Position numbers and translations under genes: made by a program
Assembly: GCA_022072225.1 (NCBI GenBank)
Contig: JAJVIC010000017.1
Location: 62,001 to 126,000 of the forward strand
Direction of reading: 5' to 3'
Origin: Bacteroidia bacterium
GTDB taxonomy: Bacteria > Bacteroidota > Bacteroidia > SXHM01
Length of the DNA stretch: 64,000 nt
Shown: positions 25,865-35,449 of the stretch, piece by piece
How positions within the stretch are numbered: position 1 is the first letter of the stretch
How the letters are laid out: every line of letters begins with the position of its first letter
The notes under the pieces: generated by a model
Told to the model about the DNA's origin: nothing
What the model saw: only the letters and a program-made list of their open reading frames with translations
The model's database searches: none

Positions 25865-27123
25865 CTTTCTAAAAATTCAAAAATTGCATGATAAACGTAA
25901 TCCAAATCTTCATCACTGATGCAATAGGGCGGCACAAGATAAATAACATTTCCAAGTGGTCGAATGAGAATACCTCTTGAGATAAAGAACTGATACAATT
26001 CATTTCTCATTTTGCTGAAATAACCAGCCTCACCCACTAGTTCAATGGCAAGAATAGTTCCGAGGTGTCGGGTTTCTTTTACTGTTTTAAGGTGTTTTAC
26101 TTTTCCTGAGAATAATTTGTGCTTTTCAGAGATGCGCTTAATTGCATCTTGTATTTCTTCCTTTTCTAATAATTCAAGACTTGCAACAGCAACCGCACAG
26201 GCAAGCGGATTTGCAGTATAAGAATGTCCGTGAAAAAATGTTTTTATTTTTTCAGATCCGTCTGACAAAAATGCGGCATAAATTTTCTCCGTGCATGTCG
26301 TAACTCCGAGCGGCATCACACCTCCTGTCAATCCTTTTGAAAGACAAAAAATATCAGGTTGTTCATTTTGATAATCATATGCGAAAAATTTCCCAGTTCT
26401 ATAAAAGCCTGTGAATACTTCATCTGAAATAGAAATTACATTATACTTTTTACAAAGCGAGAGCATTTGTTTGAGCAATTCAGGCGAATACATCTTCATT
26501 CCCGCTGTGCCCTGAACAAGTGGTTCAAAGATGAAAGCAGCAACATCATTTTTCGCAAACAGATTTTCTAATTGCTCAAGTGTTCTGCTTTCATTTGAAG
26601 GAAAATCTGCAAACTCAACATCAAACAAAAAAGACTGAAAAGGCAAGGTAAAAGCACTCCGTCCACTTGTGCTCATTGCACCAAATGTATCACCATGATA
26701 TGCACCTTCCAAGGCAACCAACTTTGTTTTCGCTTCACCTTTATTATGCCAATACTGTAAAGCCATTTTAAGTGCCACTTCCACAGCCGTTGAGCCATCA
26801 TCGGAATAGAAAACTTTACTTTGATTTTCGGGCAAATGAGTTAATAATTTCTCTGAAAGATTAACAGCAGGAACATGTGTAAATCCTGCAAAAATGACAT
26901 GTTCAATTTTCTCGAATTGCTTGTTGATTGCTTCGCGCAAATAAGGATGTGCATGTCCATGCAAATTCACCCACCACGATGAAACAACATCAATGTATCT
27001 GTTTCCTTTTTCATCAAAAAGATAAGCACCTTCTCCCCTTTCAATTACAATATTGGGGAAGGCATCCCTCATTTGTGTGTAAGGATGCCAGATGAAATCT
27101 TTATCTTTTTGAGAAGTGGTCAT
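25861..27123 (-). CDS. bioA: adenosylmethionine-8-amino-7-oxononanoate aminotransferase
   Basis: A 420-residue class III PLP aminotransferase. FIWHPYTQM, YIDVVSSWWVNLHGHAHP, YSDDGSTAVEVALKMA, GAYHGDTFGAM, ISDEVFTGFYRTGKFFA and the PLP lysine in CLSKGLTGG identify BioA. It makes 7,8-diaminopelargonate, using S-adenosylmethionine as amino donor, in biotin synthesis. No other bio genes are nearby. It overlaps the NDH-2 gene by four bases upstream and the DinB-like gene by four downstream, forming a three-gene unit. Confidence 0.95.
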   Translation of the reverse strand: MTTSQKDKDFIWHPYTQMRDAFPNIVIERGEGAYLFDEKGNRYIDVVSSWWVNLHGHAHPYLREAINKQFEKIEHVIFAGFTHVPAVNLSEKLLTHLPENQSKVFYSDDGSTAVEVALKMALQYWHNKGEAKTKLVALEGAYHGDTFGAMSTSGRSAFTLPFQSFLFDVEFADFPSNESRTLEQLENLFAKNDVAAFIFEPLVQGTAGMKMYSPELLKQMLSLCKKYNVISISDEVFTGFYRTGKFFAYDYQNEQPDIFCLSKGLTGGVMPLGVTTCTEKIYAAFLSDGSEKIKTFFHGHSYTANPLACAVAVASLELLEKEEIQDAIKRISEKHKLFSGKVKHLKTVKETRHLGTILAIELVGEAGYFSKMRNELYQFFISRGILIRPLGNVIYLVPPYCISDEDLDYVYHAIFEFLER

Positions 27124-28391
27124 TTTTTAAAAGGTCGGATTATTAACCTTACACCTCGGTCGTAATTGAAATAACTCCACATCCAGTTGACTAATGTTAC
27201 TGCACGATTCCGCCAACCAACCAAAGCCATCAGGTGGACAAACATCCACACCAACCATGCAAGAATTCCCTGCATTTTCATAAACGGCAGTTCCACAACC
27301 GCCTTGTTTCTTCCAACAGTTGCCATAGAACCAAGGTCTTTGTATTGGAATGCTTTCATCGGTTTATCGGATAACATATTTTTCAGATTTTTTGCCAGCA
27401 GTTCTCCTTGTTGAATTGCCGGTTGTGCCACCATCGGATGGCCATTGGGAAAACGTTCATCGTTGGTCATATTTGCCACATCGCCAACGGCAAAAATGCT
27501 AGTATATCCTTTTACACGATTGAATTCATCTACTGAAAGCCGTTTATTTCTCAGCAAAGCTTCGCCTTCAATTCCTTTTACGGGCGCACCTTCCACTCCT
27601 GCAGCCCAAATGACGGTTGAAGATAATAAATCATTGCCTGTATTGACTTTTACTGTTGAGCCATCATAATCTTTCACGGCTGTATTCAAAAGAGTTTTAA
27701 CTCCAAGATCTGTCAAAAAATTCAAAGTGCTTGCCGAAGAAACTTCAGAAAATGCAGGCAGCAATCGCGAACCGGCTTCCAATAAATGTATCTGCATTTT
27801 ACTTGCATCCAAACCGGGATAATCAGCAGGAAGAACATGGATTTTCATTTCAGCCAATGAACCGGCAAGCTCAACTCCCGTAGGACCACCACCAACTACC
27901 ACAAAGTTCAGCAGTTTTTCAATTTCGCGAACATCTGTTGAGAGCATTGCTTTTTCAAAATTCTGTAAAATCAAACTGCGTAAATCCAATGCCTGCGGAA
28001 TGGTTTTCATTGCCATACTTTGCTGTTCCACATTTTTTAAACCGAAAAAACCGGTTTGCGAACCCGTAGCAAGAACAAGGTAATCGTATTTCAACTCTCC
28101 GATACTTGTAACAAGAATTTTCTTCTCAGAAATAATTTCCTGAACTTCTGTCATTCTGAAAACTAAATTTTCCTGATTGCGAAAAATCTTTCGGATTGGG
28201 AATGCAATAGAATCAGGCTCAAGACCCGAAGATGCCACCTGATAAAGCAAGGGTTGAAATGTGTGGTAATTATTCCGGTCAAGTAATACAACCTGCAAAG
28301 GAACACCCTTCAGTGAACTTGCTAAACTAAGCCCGCCAAAGCCACCGCCAACAATCACTACTCTGGGAAATTTTGTTTCTGGAATATTCAT
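27120..28391 (-). CDS. ndh: type II NADH dehydrogenase (NDH-2)
   Basis: A 423-residue flavoprotein starting at the ATG at 28391; the TTG at 28403 would add only four residues and lies in the promoter. The FAD motif VVIVGGGFGGLSLA (near residue 12), the NAD-binding VVVGGGPTGVELAG, FAVGDVANM and a C-terminal amphipathic region (ILAWLVWMFVHLMALVGWRNR) are typical. It oxidises NADH and reduces menaquinone at the inner membrane without pumping protons. A TATCTTTG box lies 10 bases before the ATG. Confidence 0.93.
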   Translation of the reverse strand: MNIPETKFPRVVIVGGGFGGLSLASSLKGVPLQVVLLDRNNYHTFQPLLYQVASSGLEPDSIAFPIRKIFRNQENLVFRMTEVQEIISEKKILVTSIGELKYDYLVLATGSQTGFFGLKNVEQQSMAMKTIPQALDLRSLILQNFEKAMLSTDVREIEKLLNFVVVGGGPTGVELAGSLAEMKIHVLPADYPGLDASKMQIHLLEAGSRLLPAFSEVSSASTLNFLTDLGVKTLLNTAVKDYDGSTVKVNTGNDLLSSTVIWAAGVEGAPVKGIEGEALLRNKRLSVDEFNRVKGYTSIFAVGDVANMTNDERFPNGHPMVAQPAIQQGELLAKNLKNMLSDKPMKAFQYKDLGSMATVGRNKAVVELPFMKMQGILAWLVWMFVHLMALVGWRNRAVTLVNWMWSYFNYDRGVRLIIRPFKK

Positions 28392-28400
28392 AAAACGGGA

Positions 28401-28408
28401 CAAAGATA
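28401..28408 (-). promoter_or_regulatory. -7 promoter box for ndh
   Basis: TATCTTTG on the minus strand, 10 bases before the ATG at 28391. It supports that start over the upstream TTG. Confidence 0.55.
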
Positions 28409-28436
28409 TATTGATTTATACACTGACTGATTTCAT

Positions 28437-28444
28437 TACTTTTG
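28437..28444 (+). promoter_or_regulatory. -7 promoter box for the alpha/beta hydrolase gene
   Basis: TACTTTTG, 24 bases before the ATG at 28468, divergent from the ndh promoter. Confidence 0.45.
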
Positions 28445-28467
28445 GCAGATAACAAAATTGTTCCTCA

Positions 28468-29388
28468 ATGAAAAAATGGCTTCTCACATTCCTTCTGCTA
28501 ATAGTGGTCTTAATTGCAGGCTACACGGCTCTGTACTGGAAAAACGACATTCCTTTAGAAACGCTGAAAAAGAAATATTGCAACGAGCAATCTAAATTCA
28601 TTGAAGTAAACGGACAACAAATTCATTACCGCGATGAAGGCAATGGCTATCCTTTGGTGTTGGTTCACGGAACATCTTCTTCGCTACACACATGGGATGC
28701 GTGGGTAAATGAACTGAAAAATGATTTCCGGATTATCCGAATGGATATTCCGGCTTTCGGAATTACCGGTGAAACAAAAGAACGGAATTACACCATTGAA
28801 AACTATGTGAAATTCATTGATGATTTTACAACAGCTTTAGGTATTGACACCTTTTATCTTGCCGGAAATTCTCTGGGCGGAGAAATAACATGGAACTATG
28901 CTTATGCGCATCCTGAAAGGGTAAAAAAAATGATTTTGATTGATGCTGCAGGCTACAAAAGAGCAGGTCCAACTCCTCTGGCATTCATTATTGCTAAAAA
29001 TCCTGTTCTTAATAAAGTAATGAAAAAAATTACACCGAAAAGGCTGATAAAAAAATCACTGCTTGATATTTATTATGATGACACCAAAGTTTCAGATTCA
29101 GTTGTTACGCATTATTATGAAATGCTGCTTCGGCCCGGAAACAGACAAGCTTTTGCGGACAGAGTGCGTGTTATAAAATATGAAGCCGAAGAAAAAGTGA
29201 ATAAAATAAAAACACCGACATTAATCCAATGGGGAAAATACGACAACTGGATATTACCCGAAGATGCCGAAAAATTCAAAAATGACATTGCGGGTTCAGA
29301 GGTAAAATACTATAAAGCAGGGCATGTTCCCATGGAGGAATTACCGGAAGAAACTGCAAAAGATGCGAAAGATTTTTTGCTGAAATAA
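28468..29388 (+). CDS. membrane-anchored alpha/beta hydrolase
   Basis: A 306-residue protein with an N-terminal membrane anchor (WLLTFLLLIVVLIAGYTALY). The hydrolase core shows the oxyanion region VLVHGTSSSLHTWDAW, the nucleophile elbow AGNSLGGEITW (Ser near residue 136), and the acid and His at IQWGKYDNW and YKAGHVPMEELPEE. It probably hydrolyses an ester or amide in the periplasm; the substrate is unknown. It is divergent from ndh and followed by mutL 31 bases later. Confidence 0.88.
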   Translation: MKKWLLTFLLLIVVLIAGYTALYWKNDIPLETLKKKYCNEQSKFIEVNGQQIHYRDEGNGYPLVLVHGTSSSLHTWDAWVNELKNDFRIIRMDIPAFGITGETKERNYTIENYVKFIDDFTTALGIDTFYLAGNSLGGEITWNYAYAHPERVKKMILIDAAGYKRAGPTPLAFIIAKNPVLNKVMKKITPKRLIKKSLLDIYYDDTKVSDSVVTHYYEMLLRPGNRQAFADRVRVIKYEAEEKVNKIKTPTLIQWGKYDNWILPEDAEKFKNDIAGSEVKYYKAGHVPMEELPEETAKDAKDFLLK

Positions 29389-29419
29389 ATAGGTAAATTC
29401 GCGCCTCTAAAAGAAAAAA

Positions 29420-31261
29420 ATGGCTGACATTATTCAACTTCTTCCCGATTCCGTTGCCAACCAGATTGCGGCAGGTGAGGTGATTCAACGCCCGGCATCG
29501 GTGGTAAAAGAGTTGTTGGAAAATTCGGTGGATGCGGGAAGCACCTTCATTCAACTGATTATAAAAGAAGCGGGAAGAACGCTGATACAGGTAATTGACA
29601 ACGGTTGTGGCATGAGTGATACCGATGCACGCATGTGTTTTGAGCGACACGCCACCTCAAAAATCCGTGAGGCAAATGATTTGTTTGCCATCCGAACCAA
29701 AGGCTTTCGTGGCGAGGCAATGGCATCTATTGCCGCTATTGCACATGTGGAAATGAAAACCCGTTTGCACGATCAGGAACTTGGAACACGCATAGATATT
29801 GAAGGCTCGGAAGTAAAGCGACAAGAGCTTTTCCACTGTCCGCCCGGAACAAGCATTGCAGTAAAAAATTTATTTTACAATGTTCCTGCACGAAGAAATT
29901 TTTTGAAATCAAACAGCGTTGAAACCAAACACATCATTGAAGAATTTCAGCGTTTAACACTTGCTCATCCTGAAGTTGGTTTCAGCATGCACAACGATGG
30001 CAAAGAAGTATTTCACCTGAAAGCAGGAAGCATCAGACAACGCATTGTTGAAATTTTCGGAAATCCTATCAATGAAAAATTAGTTCCGCTGGAAGAAGAA
30101 ACCAGTATTATAAAAATTACGGGCTACATCGGAAAGCCTGAATATGCAAGAAAAACCAGAGGTGAACAATATTTTTTCGTCAACAACCGATTTATTAAAA
30201 GCCCTTACCTGCATCATGCTGTTCAAAGTGCCTATAATGATTTACTGAATTCCGACAGTTATCCATCTTACTTTCTCTACTTTGATGTAAAGCCTGATTT
30301 TATTGACATCAACATTCATCCTACAAAAACAGAAATAAAATTTGAAGACGAGAAATCGGTATATGCCATTCTGCGTTCTGCGGTAAAACTTTCTTTAGGC
30401 AAATTCAATATTGCGCCTACCATTGATTTTGAAATGGAGGCCAGCATGGATATTCCGCCTCCGCCTAAAAACATGACGCTTATTCAGCCCGAAATAAAAT
30501 TCAATAAGGATTACAACCCGTTTAAAATTGAAAAAACGTCTGCTTCGGAAAGAACAAAAGATAAAATTCTGGAACGCAGCAAGCGCGATGACTGGCGCAA
30601 ACTTTATGAAGATATTGACAGACATTCGGGCAAAAAAATTGAAACAGGAATAGAATTAAAACCGATTATCCCCGAGGAAGAACAGGAGAAATTACAGGTA
30701 AAAAAGCAGCACTATCAACTGCATAATCGTTACATTATTTCACATATCAAATCAGGCATGATGCTGATTGACCAACACCGCGCTCACGAACGGATTTTGT
30801 ATGAAAACTTTCTCGCTTCATTAGAAGTTGGCGTAAGCATCAATCAGCAACATTTGTTTCCGCATGAGCTTGCTTTTTCTCCGGCAGACTTTAATTTGTT
30901 ATTGGAAATGGAAGAAGACTTGCGCAATCTTGGAATTAGTCTTCGCCAGATTGGGAAAAACACTTTTGCAGTAGATGGAGTGGCTTCTCATTTTCCATCC
31001 GACAATATTCCGCAACTGTTGGACGACATGCTGGAGTTTTTTAAAAATGAATTTTCGGAAAGCCGAAACAGACACGATGCACTTGCCAAATCACTGGCAC
31101 GCAAATCTGCCATCAAATACGGGAAAACATTATCTTCAGAGGAAATGAGTGATCTGGTAGATAAACTATTCGCCTGCAAAATGCCCTACTATTCACCCAA
31201 CGGAAAACCTGTAATTATTAAATTATCGCTTGACGATTTAGAAAAGAAATTTCAGAAATGA
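29420..31261 (+). CDS. mutL: DNA mismatch repair protein MutL
   Basis: A 613-residue protein. The N-terminal GHKL ATPase has KELLENSVDAGS, IDNGCGM, RHATSKI and GFRGEAMASIAA. The C-terminal region carries DQHRAHERILYE from residue 451, the endonuclease motif DQHAxxExxxxE with Ala replaced by Arg, so this is probably the nicking-competent type of MutL found outside the enterics. It acts after MutS in mismatch repair. The stop overlaps the ATG of the rhomboid gene by four bases. Confidence 0.97.
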   Translation: MADIIQLLPDSVANQIAAGEVIQRPASVVKELLENSVDAGSTFIQLIIKEAGRTLIQVIDNGCGMSDTDARMCFERHATSKIREANDLFAIRTKGFRGEAMASIAAIAHVEMKTRLHDQELGTRIDIEGSEVKRQELFHCPPGTSIAVKNLFYNVPARRNFLKSNSVETKHIIEEFQRLTLAHPEVGFSMHNDGKEVFHLKAGSIRQRIVEIFGNPINEKLVPLEEETSIIKITGYIGKPEYARKTRGEQYFFVNNRFIKSPYLHHAVQSAYNDLLNSDSYPSYFLYFDVKPDFIDINIHPTKTEIKFEDEKSVYAILRSAVKLSLGKFNIAPTIDFEMEASMDIPPPPKNMTLIQPEIKFNKDYNPFKIEKTSASERTKDKILERSKRDDWRKLYEDIDRHSGKKIETGIELKPIIPEEEQEKLQVKKQHYQLHNRYIISHIKSGMMLIDQHRAHERILYENFLASLEVGVSINQQHLFPHELAFSPADFNLLLEMEEDLRNLGISLRQIGKNTFAVDGVASHFPSDNIPQLLDDMLEFFKNEFSESRNRHDALAKSLARKSAIKYGKTLSSEEMSDLVDKLFACKMPYYSPNGKPVIIKLSLDDLEKKFQK

Positions 31262-31998
31262 GTTATCAGCAATACCGCCCTTCAGGGTTTAGCATACTTC
31301 CTCCTGTTGTTAAAAATCTGCTAATTATCAATGGACTGTTTTTTCTTGCAACTATCACACTTACACAATTTGATTTGATAGAGCTGCTGGGGTTACATCC
31401 ATTTGAATCCAAACTTTTCAGACCATATCAACTTGTTACGCACTTTTTTATGCACGGAGGATTGATGCACATTTTCTCCAATATGCTTGCTCTATGGATG
31501 TTTGGAAATGCACTTGAAAATTATTGGGGCGGAAAACGTTTTTTGATTTATTACTTATTTACCGGTTTAGGTGCGGCCGCATTGCACCTTGGGATAATTG
31601 AGTTTCAAATTCACAGCCTGCTTTCTGAAATTTCACCTGAAAATATCGAAGTTGTTTTGCGTGATGGCGCAGAAATTCTGAAAGGTTTTCAAAATTACAC
31701 TGACCCCCAGATGGCAAAACTGAATATACTGCTGAACACATCAACTGTTGGTGCGTCCGGTGCAGTTTTTGGTGTTTTGCTGGCTTTCGGAATGATGTTC
31801 CCAAACACAATAATCTATGTATATTTTGCTTTACCTATTAAAGCAAAATACTTTGTAATGCTTTACGGTGCTTTTGAACTTTATTCCGGAATACAAAACA
31901 ATCCGGGCGACAATGTTGCACACTTTGCGCACATCGGAGGTATGATTTTTGGTTACTTCTTAATCCGTTACTGGAATAAAAACCGCCATAGTTTTTAA
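31258..31998 (+). CDS. rhomboid family intramembrane serine protease (first of pair)
   Basis: A 246-residue polytopic protein with the HGGLMHIFSNMLALWMFG helix, the nucleophile Ser167 in VGASGAVFG and His225 in AHFAHIGG. These three features define an active rhomboid, which cleaves transmembrane helices within the membrane. An insertion of about 45 polar residues separates helices between residues 110 and 160. It overlaps mutL by four bases and is followed five bases later by a second rhomboid. Confidence 0.92.
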   Translation: MSYQQYRPSGFSILPPVVKNLLIINGLFFLATITLTQFDLIELLGLHPFESKLFRPYQLVTHFFMHGGLMHIFSNMLALWMFGNALENYWGGKRFLIYYLFTGLGAAALHLGIIEFQIHSLLSEISPENIEVVLRDGAEILKGFQNYTDPQMAKLNILLNTSTVGASGAVFGVLLAFGMMFPNTIIYVYFALPIKAKYFVMLYGAFELYSGIQNNPGDNVAHFAHIGGMIFGYFLIRYWNKNRHSF

Positions 31999-32003
31999 TC
32001 TCT

Positions 32004-32912
32004 ATGAGTTCGTTTACCGATGATATAAAATCTCCTTTCAGAACAGGAAACAGTGTCGGGCAATTGCTTGTCATCAATATCTCCGTTTTTCTGGCACTGG
32101 TTATTTTTCAGTTCATCCTCACTATCTCAGGTTTTCCACCGGATGAAAGCTCCTCTTTTTTCCACAATGTTGTGAGTTGGATTGCTCTGCCTATGCACTT
32201 CAATGAACTGCTTTACAAACCCTGGACTTTTTTCACCTACATGTTTGTGCATTACAGCCTGTGGCACATCTTTGGAAATATGCTGATGCTGTTTGTTTTC
32301 GGAAAAATTTTTCAGGAATACGCAAGCAGCAAGCGTGTTTTTGCTGTTTATATGTATGGTGCGCTGATTGGTGCTTTGCTGGCTCTGATTACTTATCAGT
32401 TTATACCAACATTCAAATTACATGCTCCTGCCGATTTCATGGTTGGCGCAAGTGCCGGAGTGATGGCTATTGTTCTTGCTGCGGCAACATTAGTTCCTGA
32501 TTATGTTTTACACCTGCTTCTTATCGGTCCGGTAAGGCTGAAACACATTGCTCTTTTTGTTGTGGTTATGGATTTAATTGGGGTAACGTATTTTGACAAT
32601 GCAGGCGGACATCTTTCACATCTTGGCGGTGCTTTGTTCGGCTATGTCTTTGTGGTGCAAATGAAGATAGGAAAAGATTTATCATCAGGATTCAACAACC
32701 TTATTTTCAGCGTCAAGCAATTATTTCGCAGAAAGTCTAAAATAAAAGTGGTTCACAAACGTTCTTTGAGTGACGAGGAATATAATCTGAAACGAAAAAT
32801 AAGGCAGGAAGAGATTGATGAAATTCTGGATAAAATTTCATCTTCGGGTTATGAAAGTCTGACTAAAAAAGAGAAAGAAATTCTGTTTAAAGCGAGCAAT
32901 GAAAACAAGTAA
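32004..32912 (+). CDS. rhomboid family intramembrane serine protease (second of pair)
   Basis: A 302-residue rhomboid: HYSLWHIFGNMLMLFVFGKI, the nucleophile Ser in VGASAGVMAI and the His in HLSHLGGALFGY. A soluble tail of ~80 residues follows the last helix, Lys/Glu-rich with EEIDEILDKISSSGYESLTKKEKEIL, a short helical domain often found at the C-terminus of Bacteroidota rhomboids. It lies 5 bases after the first rhomboid and abuts the EEP-family gene at its stop, in an operon started by mutL. Confidence 0.92.
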   Translation: MSSFTDDIKSPFRTGNSVGQLLVINISVFLALVIFQFILTISGFPPDESSSFFHNVVSWIALPMHFNELLYKPWTFFTYMFVHYSLWHIFGNMLMLFVFGKIFQEYASSKRVFAVYMYGALIGALLALITYQFIPTFKLHAPADFMVGASAGVMAIVLAAATLVPDYVLHLLLIGPVRLKHIALFVVVMDLIGVTYFDNAGGHLSHLGGALFGYVFVVQMKIGKDLSSGFNNLIFSVKQLFRRKSKIKVVHKRSLSDEEYNLKRKIRQEEIDEILDKISSSGYESLTKKEKEILFKASNENK

Positions 32913-34016
32913 ATGAAAAATTTATCGCTCTTTAACAAGATTGTTTTTTTCTTTAACCTGCTGGCAGAATTTGCCTTACTCCTCTCCTATCTGGCATCGT
33001 TTATAAGTCCTGAAAAGGCCTGGTATCTGGCTTTTTTCGGCCTGGCTTATCCGTTTATCCTGATTATAAATATACTGTTTGTTATTTATTGGGCGGTGCA
33101 AATAAAACTGCAATTTCTTGTTTCGCTCATTACAATTGCAATCGGTTATAAATTTATTCTTGCATCCTACAGTTTCGGGAACAAAGAACAAACAACAGGC
33201 GAAAATTCAATCAAGGTTATCAGTTACAACGTTCGCCTTTTCGACCTTTACAACTGGAGCGGAAACACCAACACACGCGACAAAATAATGACTTTGCTGA
33301 AAGAAGAGAAACCGCAAATTCTTTGCATTCAGGAATTTTTTCATGATAACACTGGCTACTTTCCTACTATTAATTCACTCAAGGAAATTGAAGGTATAAA
33401 AAGGCATTTTCTTCACAATTATGTAGCCATGAAAGATACAGCCTGGTGGGGAATAGCCCTGTTCACTTCCTATCCGATTGTTGATAAAGGTGTAATAGAA
33501 TTTGAAAAAAGCCATGGCAACCTGTGCATTTATGTTGACCTGAAAATAAATGATGATACCATTCGTGTTTATAATGCCCATCTGCAATCAGTAAAGTTTA
33601 AACCGGAAGATTATCAAACGATGGAGCAACTGGAAAACTATAAAAATGAAAACAATCTTTCATTGATTTCAGGAAAACGAATTATCTGGAGGCTTAAAGA
33701 AGCCTTTGAAAAACGGGCAAAACAGGTTGATATTATTTCGGAACACATAAAAGACTGCCCTTATGAAGTAGTGATTTGCGGTGATTTCAACGACACTCCC
33801 GCTTCTTACACTTATCATAATTTATCAGCAGGCTTAGACGATGCCTTTATAGAAAGCGGCAGCGGATTCGGGAATACCTACATCGGAAAAATGCCTTCGT
33901 TCCGCATTGACTATATTTTACACAGCCCTGAGATTACCTCAACGGGGTTCGGGGTTTTGCCCGAAAAACTTTCTGACCATCACGCTGTGAGTTGTTTTAT
34001 TGAATTGAGTGAATAA
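32913..34016 (+). CDS. endonuclease/exonuclease/phosphatase (EEP) family protein
   Basis: A 367-residue protein with three N-terminal hydrophobic helices (residues ~10-95) and a C-terminal EEP domain: VISYNVRLFDLYNW, ILCIQEF (metal Glu), VICGDFNDTPAS and SDHHAVSCF. The domain includes DNases, phosphodiesterases and phosphatases with two-metal catalysis. The membrane anchor suggests an extracytoplasmic phosphodiesterase or phosphatase; the substrate is unknown. It is the last gene of the mutL-rhomboid run. Confidence 0.85.
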   Translation: MKNLSLFNKIVFFFNLLAEFALLLSYLASFISPEKAWYLAFFGLAYPFILIINILFVIYWAVQIKLQFLVSLITIAIGYKFILASYSFGNKEQTTGENSIKVISYNVRLFDLYNWSGNTNTRDKIMTLLKEEKPQILCIQEFFHDNTGYFPTINSLKEIEGIKRHFLHNYVAMKDTAWWGIALFTSYPIVDKGVIEFEKSHGNLCIYVDLKINDDTIRVYNAHLQSVKFKPEDYQTMEQLENYKNENNLSLISGKRIIWRLKEAFEKRAKQVDIISEHIKDCPYEVVICGDFNDTPASYTYHNLSAGLDDAFIESGSGFGNTYIGKMPSFRIDYILHSPEITSTGFGVLPEKLSDHHAVSCFIELSE

Positions 34017-34088
34017 GCAATTCATTTTTTCTTTTATTTCACGCCACAAACTTTGAACTAAAAGCATTAAACTCTAAACATAAAAAAC

Positions 34089-35396
34089 GTGGGAAAATTT
34101 GAAATAAACGGTCCTGTTCGCCTGAAGGGAGAACTTACTCCACAGGGAGCTAAAAACGAGGCTTTGCAAGTCATTTGCGCTGTTCTGCTTACTCCCGAAA
34201 AAGTTACCATCAGCAATATTCCCGACATCAGGGATGTGAACAAGCTGATTGAATTGCTGGCTGCACTTGGAGTGAAAGTGGAAAAGACAGGACACGAAGA
34301 ATTCACTTTTCAGGCAGACAATGTGAATTTGGAATTTCTCAATTCGGATGCGTTCAAAAAACTGGCTGCCGGTTTGCGCGGCTCCATCATGATTGTTGGT
34401 CCGCTGCTGGCGCGTTTCGGCAAAGGATATATCCCAAGTCCCGGTGGCGATAAAATCGGGCGCAGAAGATTGGACACGCACTTTATCGGTTTCCAGAATT
34501 TAGGCGCTAAGTTCATTTATGATTCTGCTACCAAATTTTACAAAGTAGAAGCCGACAAGCTGCAAGGTTGCTACATGCTTTTAGATGAAGCTTCCGTAAC
34601 AGGAACAGCAAACATTGTAATGGCTGCCGTAATGGCAAAAGGAACAACTACCATTTACAATGCCGCCTGCGAACCTTATGTTCAGCAACTTTGCAAAATG
34701 CTGAACAGTATGGGCGCGAAAATCTCAGGAATCGGCTCTAACATGCTCACCATTGAAGGTATAGATACAATGACCGGCTGCAAACACCGGCTGCTTCCCG
34801 ACATGATTGAAATAGGTAGTTTCATTGGTCTTGCTGCCATGACTCAAAGCGAAATAACGATTAAGAATGTGGGCTACGAACACCTCGGAATTATTCCCGA
34901 CACCTTTAAGCGTTTAGGCATAAAGTTAGAGCGCAGAGGCGATGATATTTACATTCCCGCGCAGGAACATTATGAGATTGATACGTTTATTGACGGTTCC
35001 ATTCTTACCGTTGCCGATGCCATCTGGCCGGGCTTCACACCCGACTTAATCAGCATTGTGCTGGTGGTGGCTACGCAGGCAAAAGGCAGCGTGCTTATTC
35101 ACCAGAAAATGTTTGAAAGCCGCCTGTTTTTTGTAGATAAACTCATTGACATGGGTGCGCAAATTATTCTCTGCGACCCCCACCGGGCAACAGTTATAGG
35201 AATGGACAAAAAACATTCGCTGAAAGGAATTGAAATGACTTCGCCCGATATACGTGCGGGAAATGCGCTCTTAATTGCGGCTCTTTCCGCAAAAGGAAAA
35301 AGCACCATACACAACATTGAACAGATTGACCGGGGCTACCAGCATATTGATGAACGGCTGAATAAAATCGGGGCAAATATTGTAAGAATAGATTAA
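34089..35396 (+). CDS. murA: UDP-N-acetylglucosamine 1-carboxyvinyltransferase (MurA) with Asp at the catalytic Cys position
   Basis: A 435-residue EPSP-fold enzyme that transfers enolpyruvate from PEP to UDP-GlcNAc, the first step of peptidoglycan synthesis. GPVRLKGELTPQGAKNEAL (Lys22), the loop SPGGDKIGRRRLDTHF and DIRAGNALLIAAL identify it. The loop has Asp121 where most MurA proteins have Cys; the Cys-to-Asp form keeps activity but is not alkylated by fosfomycin in other species. This change is typical of the phylum, so intrinsic resistance of this enzyme is expected but not shown. The start codon is GTG. Confidence 0.94.
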   Translation: MGKFEINGPVRLKGELTPQGAKNEALQVICAVLLTPEKVTISNIPDIRDVNKLIELLAALGVKVEKTGHEEFTFQADNVNLEFLNSDAFKKLAAGLRGSIMIVGPLLARFGKGYIPSPGGDKIGRRRLDTHFIGFQNLGAKFIYDSATKFYKVEADKLQGCYMLLDEASVTGTANIVMAAVMAKGTTTIYNAACEPYVQQLCKMLNSMGAKISGIGSNMLTIEGIDTMTGCKHRLLPDMIEIGSFIGLAAMTQSEITIKNVGYEHLGIIPDTFKRLGIKLERRGDDIYIPAQEHYEIDTFIDGSILTVADAIWPGFTPDLISIVLVVATQAKGSVLIHQKMFESRLFFVDKLIDMGAQIILCDPHRATVIGMDKKHSLKGIEMTSPDIRAGNALLIAALSAKGKSTIHNIEQIDRGYQHIDERLNKIGANIVRID

Positions 35397-35420
35397 AACT
35401 ATTTTGGCAACATTATTGTT

Positions 35421-35428
35421 TAACTTTG
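35421..35428 (+). promoter_or_regulatory. -7 promoter box for the TlpA-like gene
   Basis: TAACTTTG, 21 bases before the ATG at 35450. It overlaps the in-frame upstream ATG at 35426, which argues for the later start. Confidence 0.5.
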
Positions 35429-35449
35429 CGAAACATAAAAAAACGAGAC

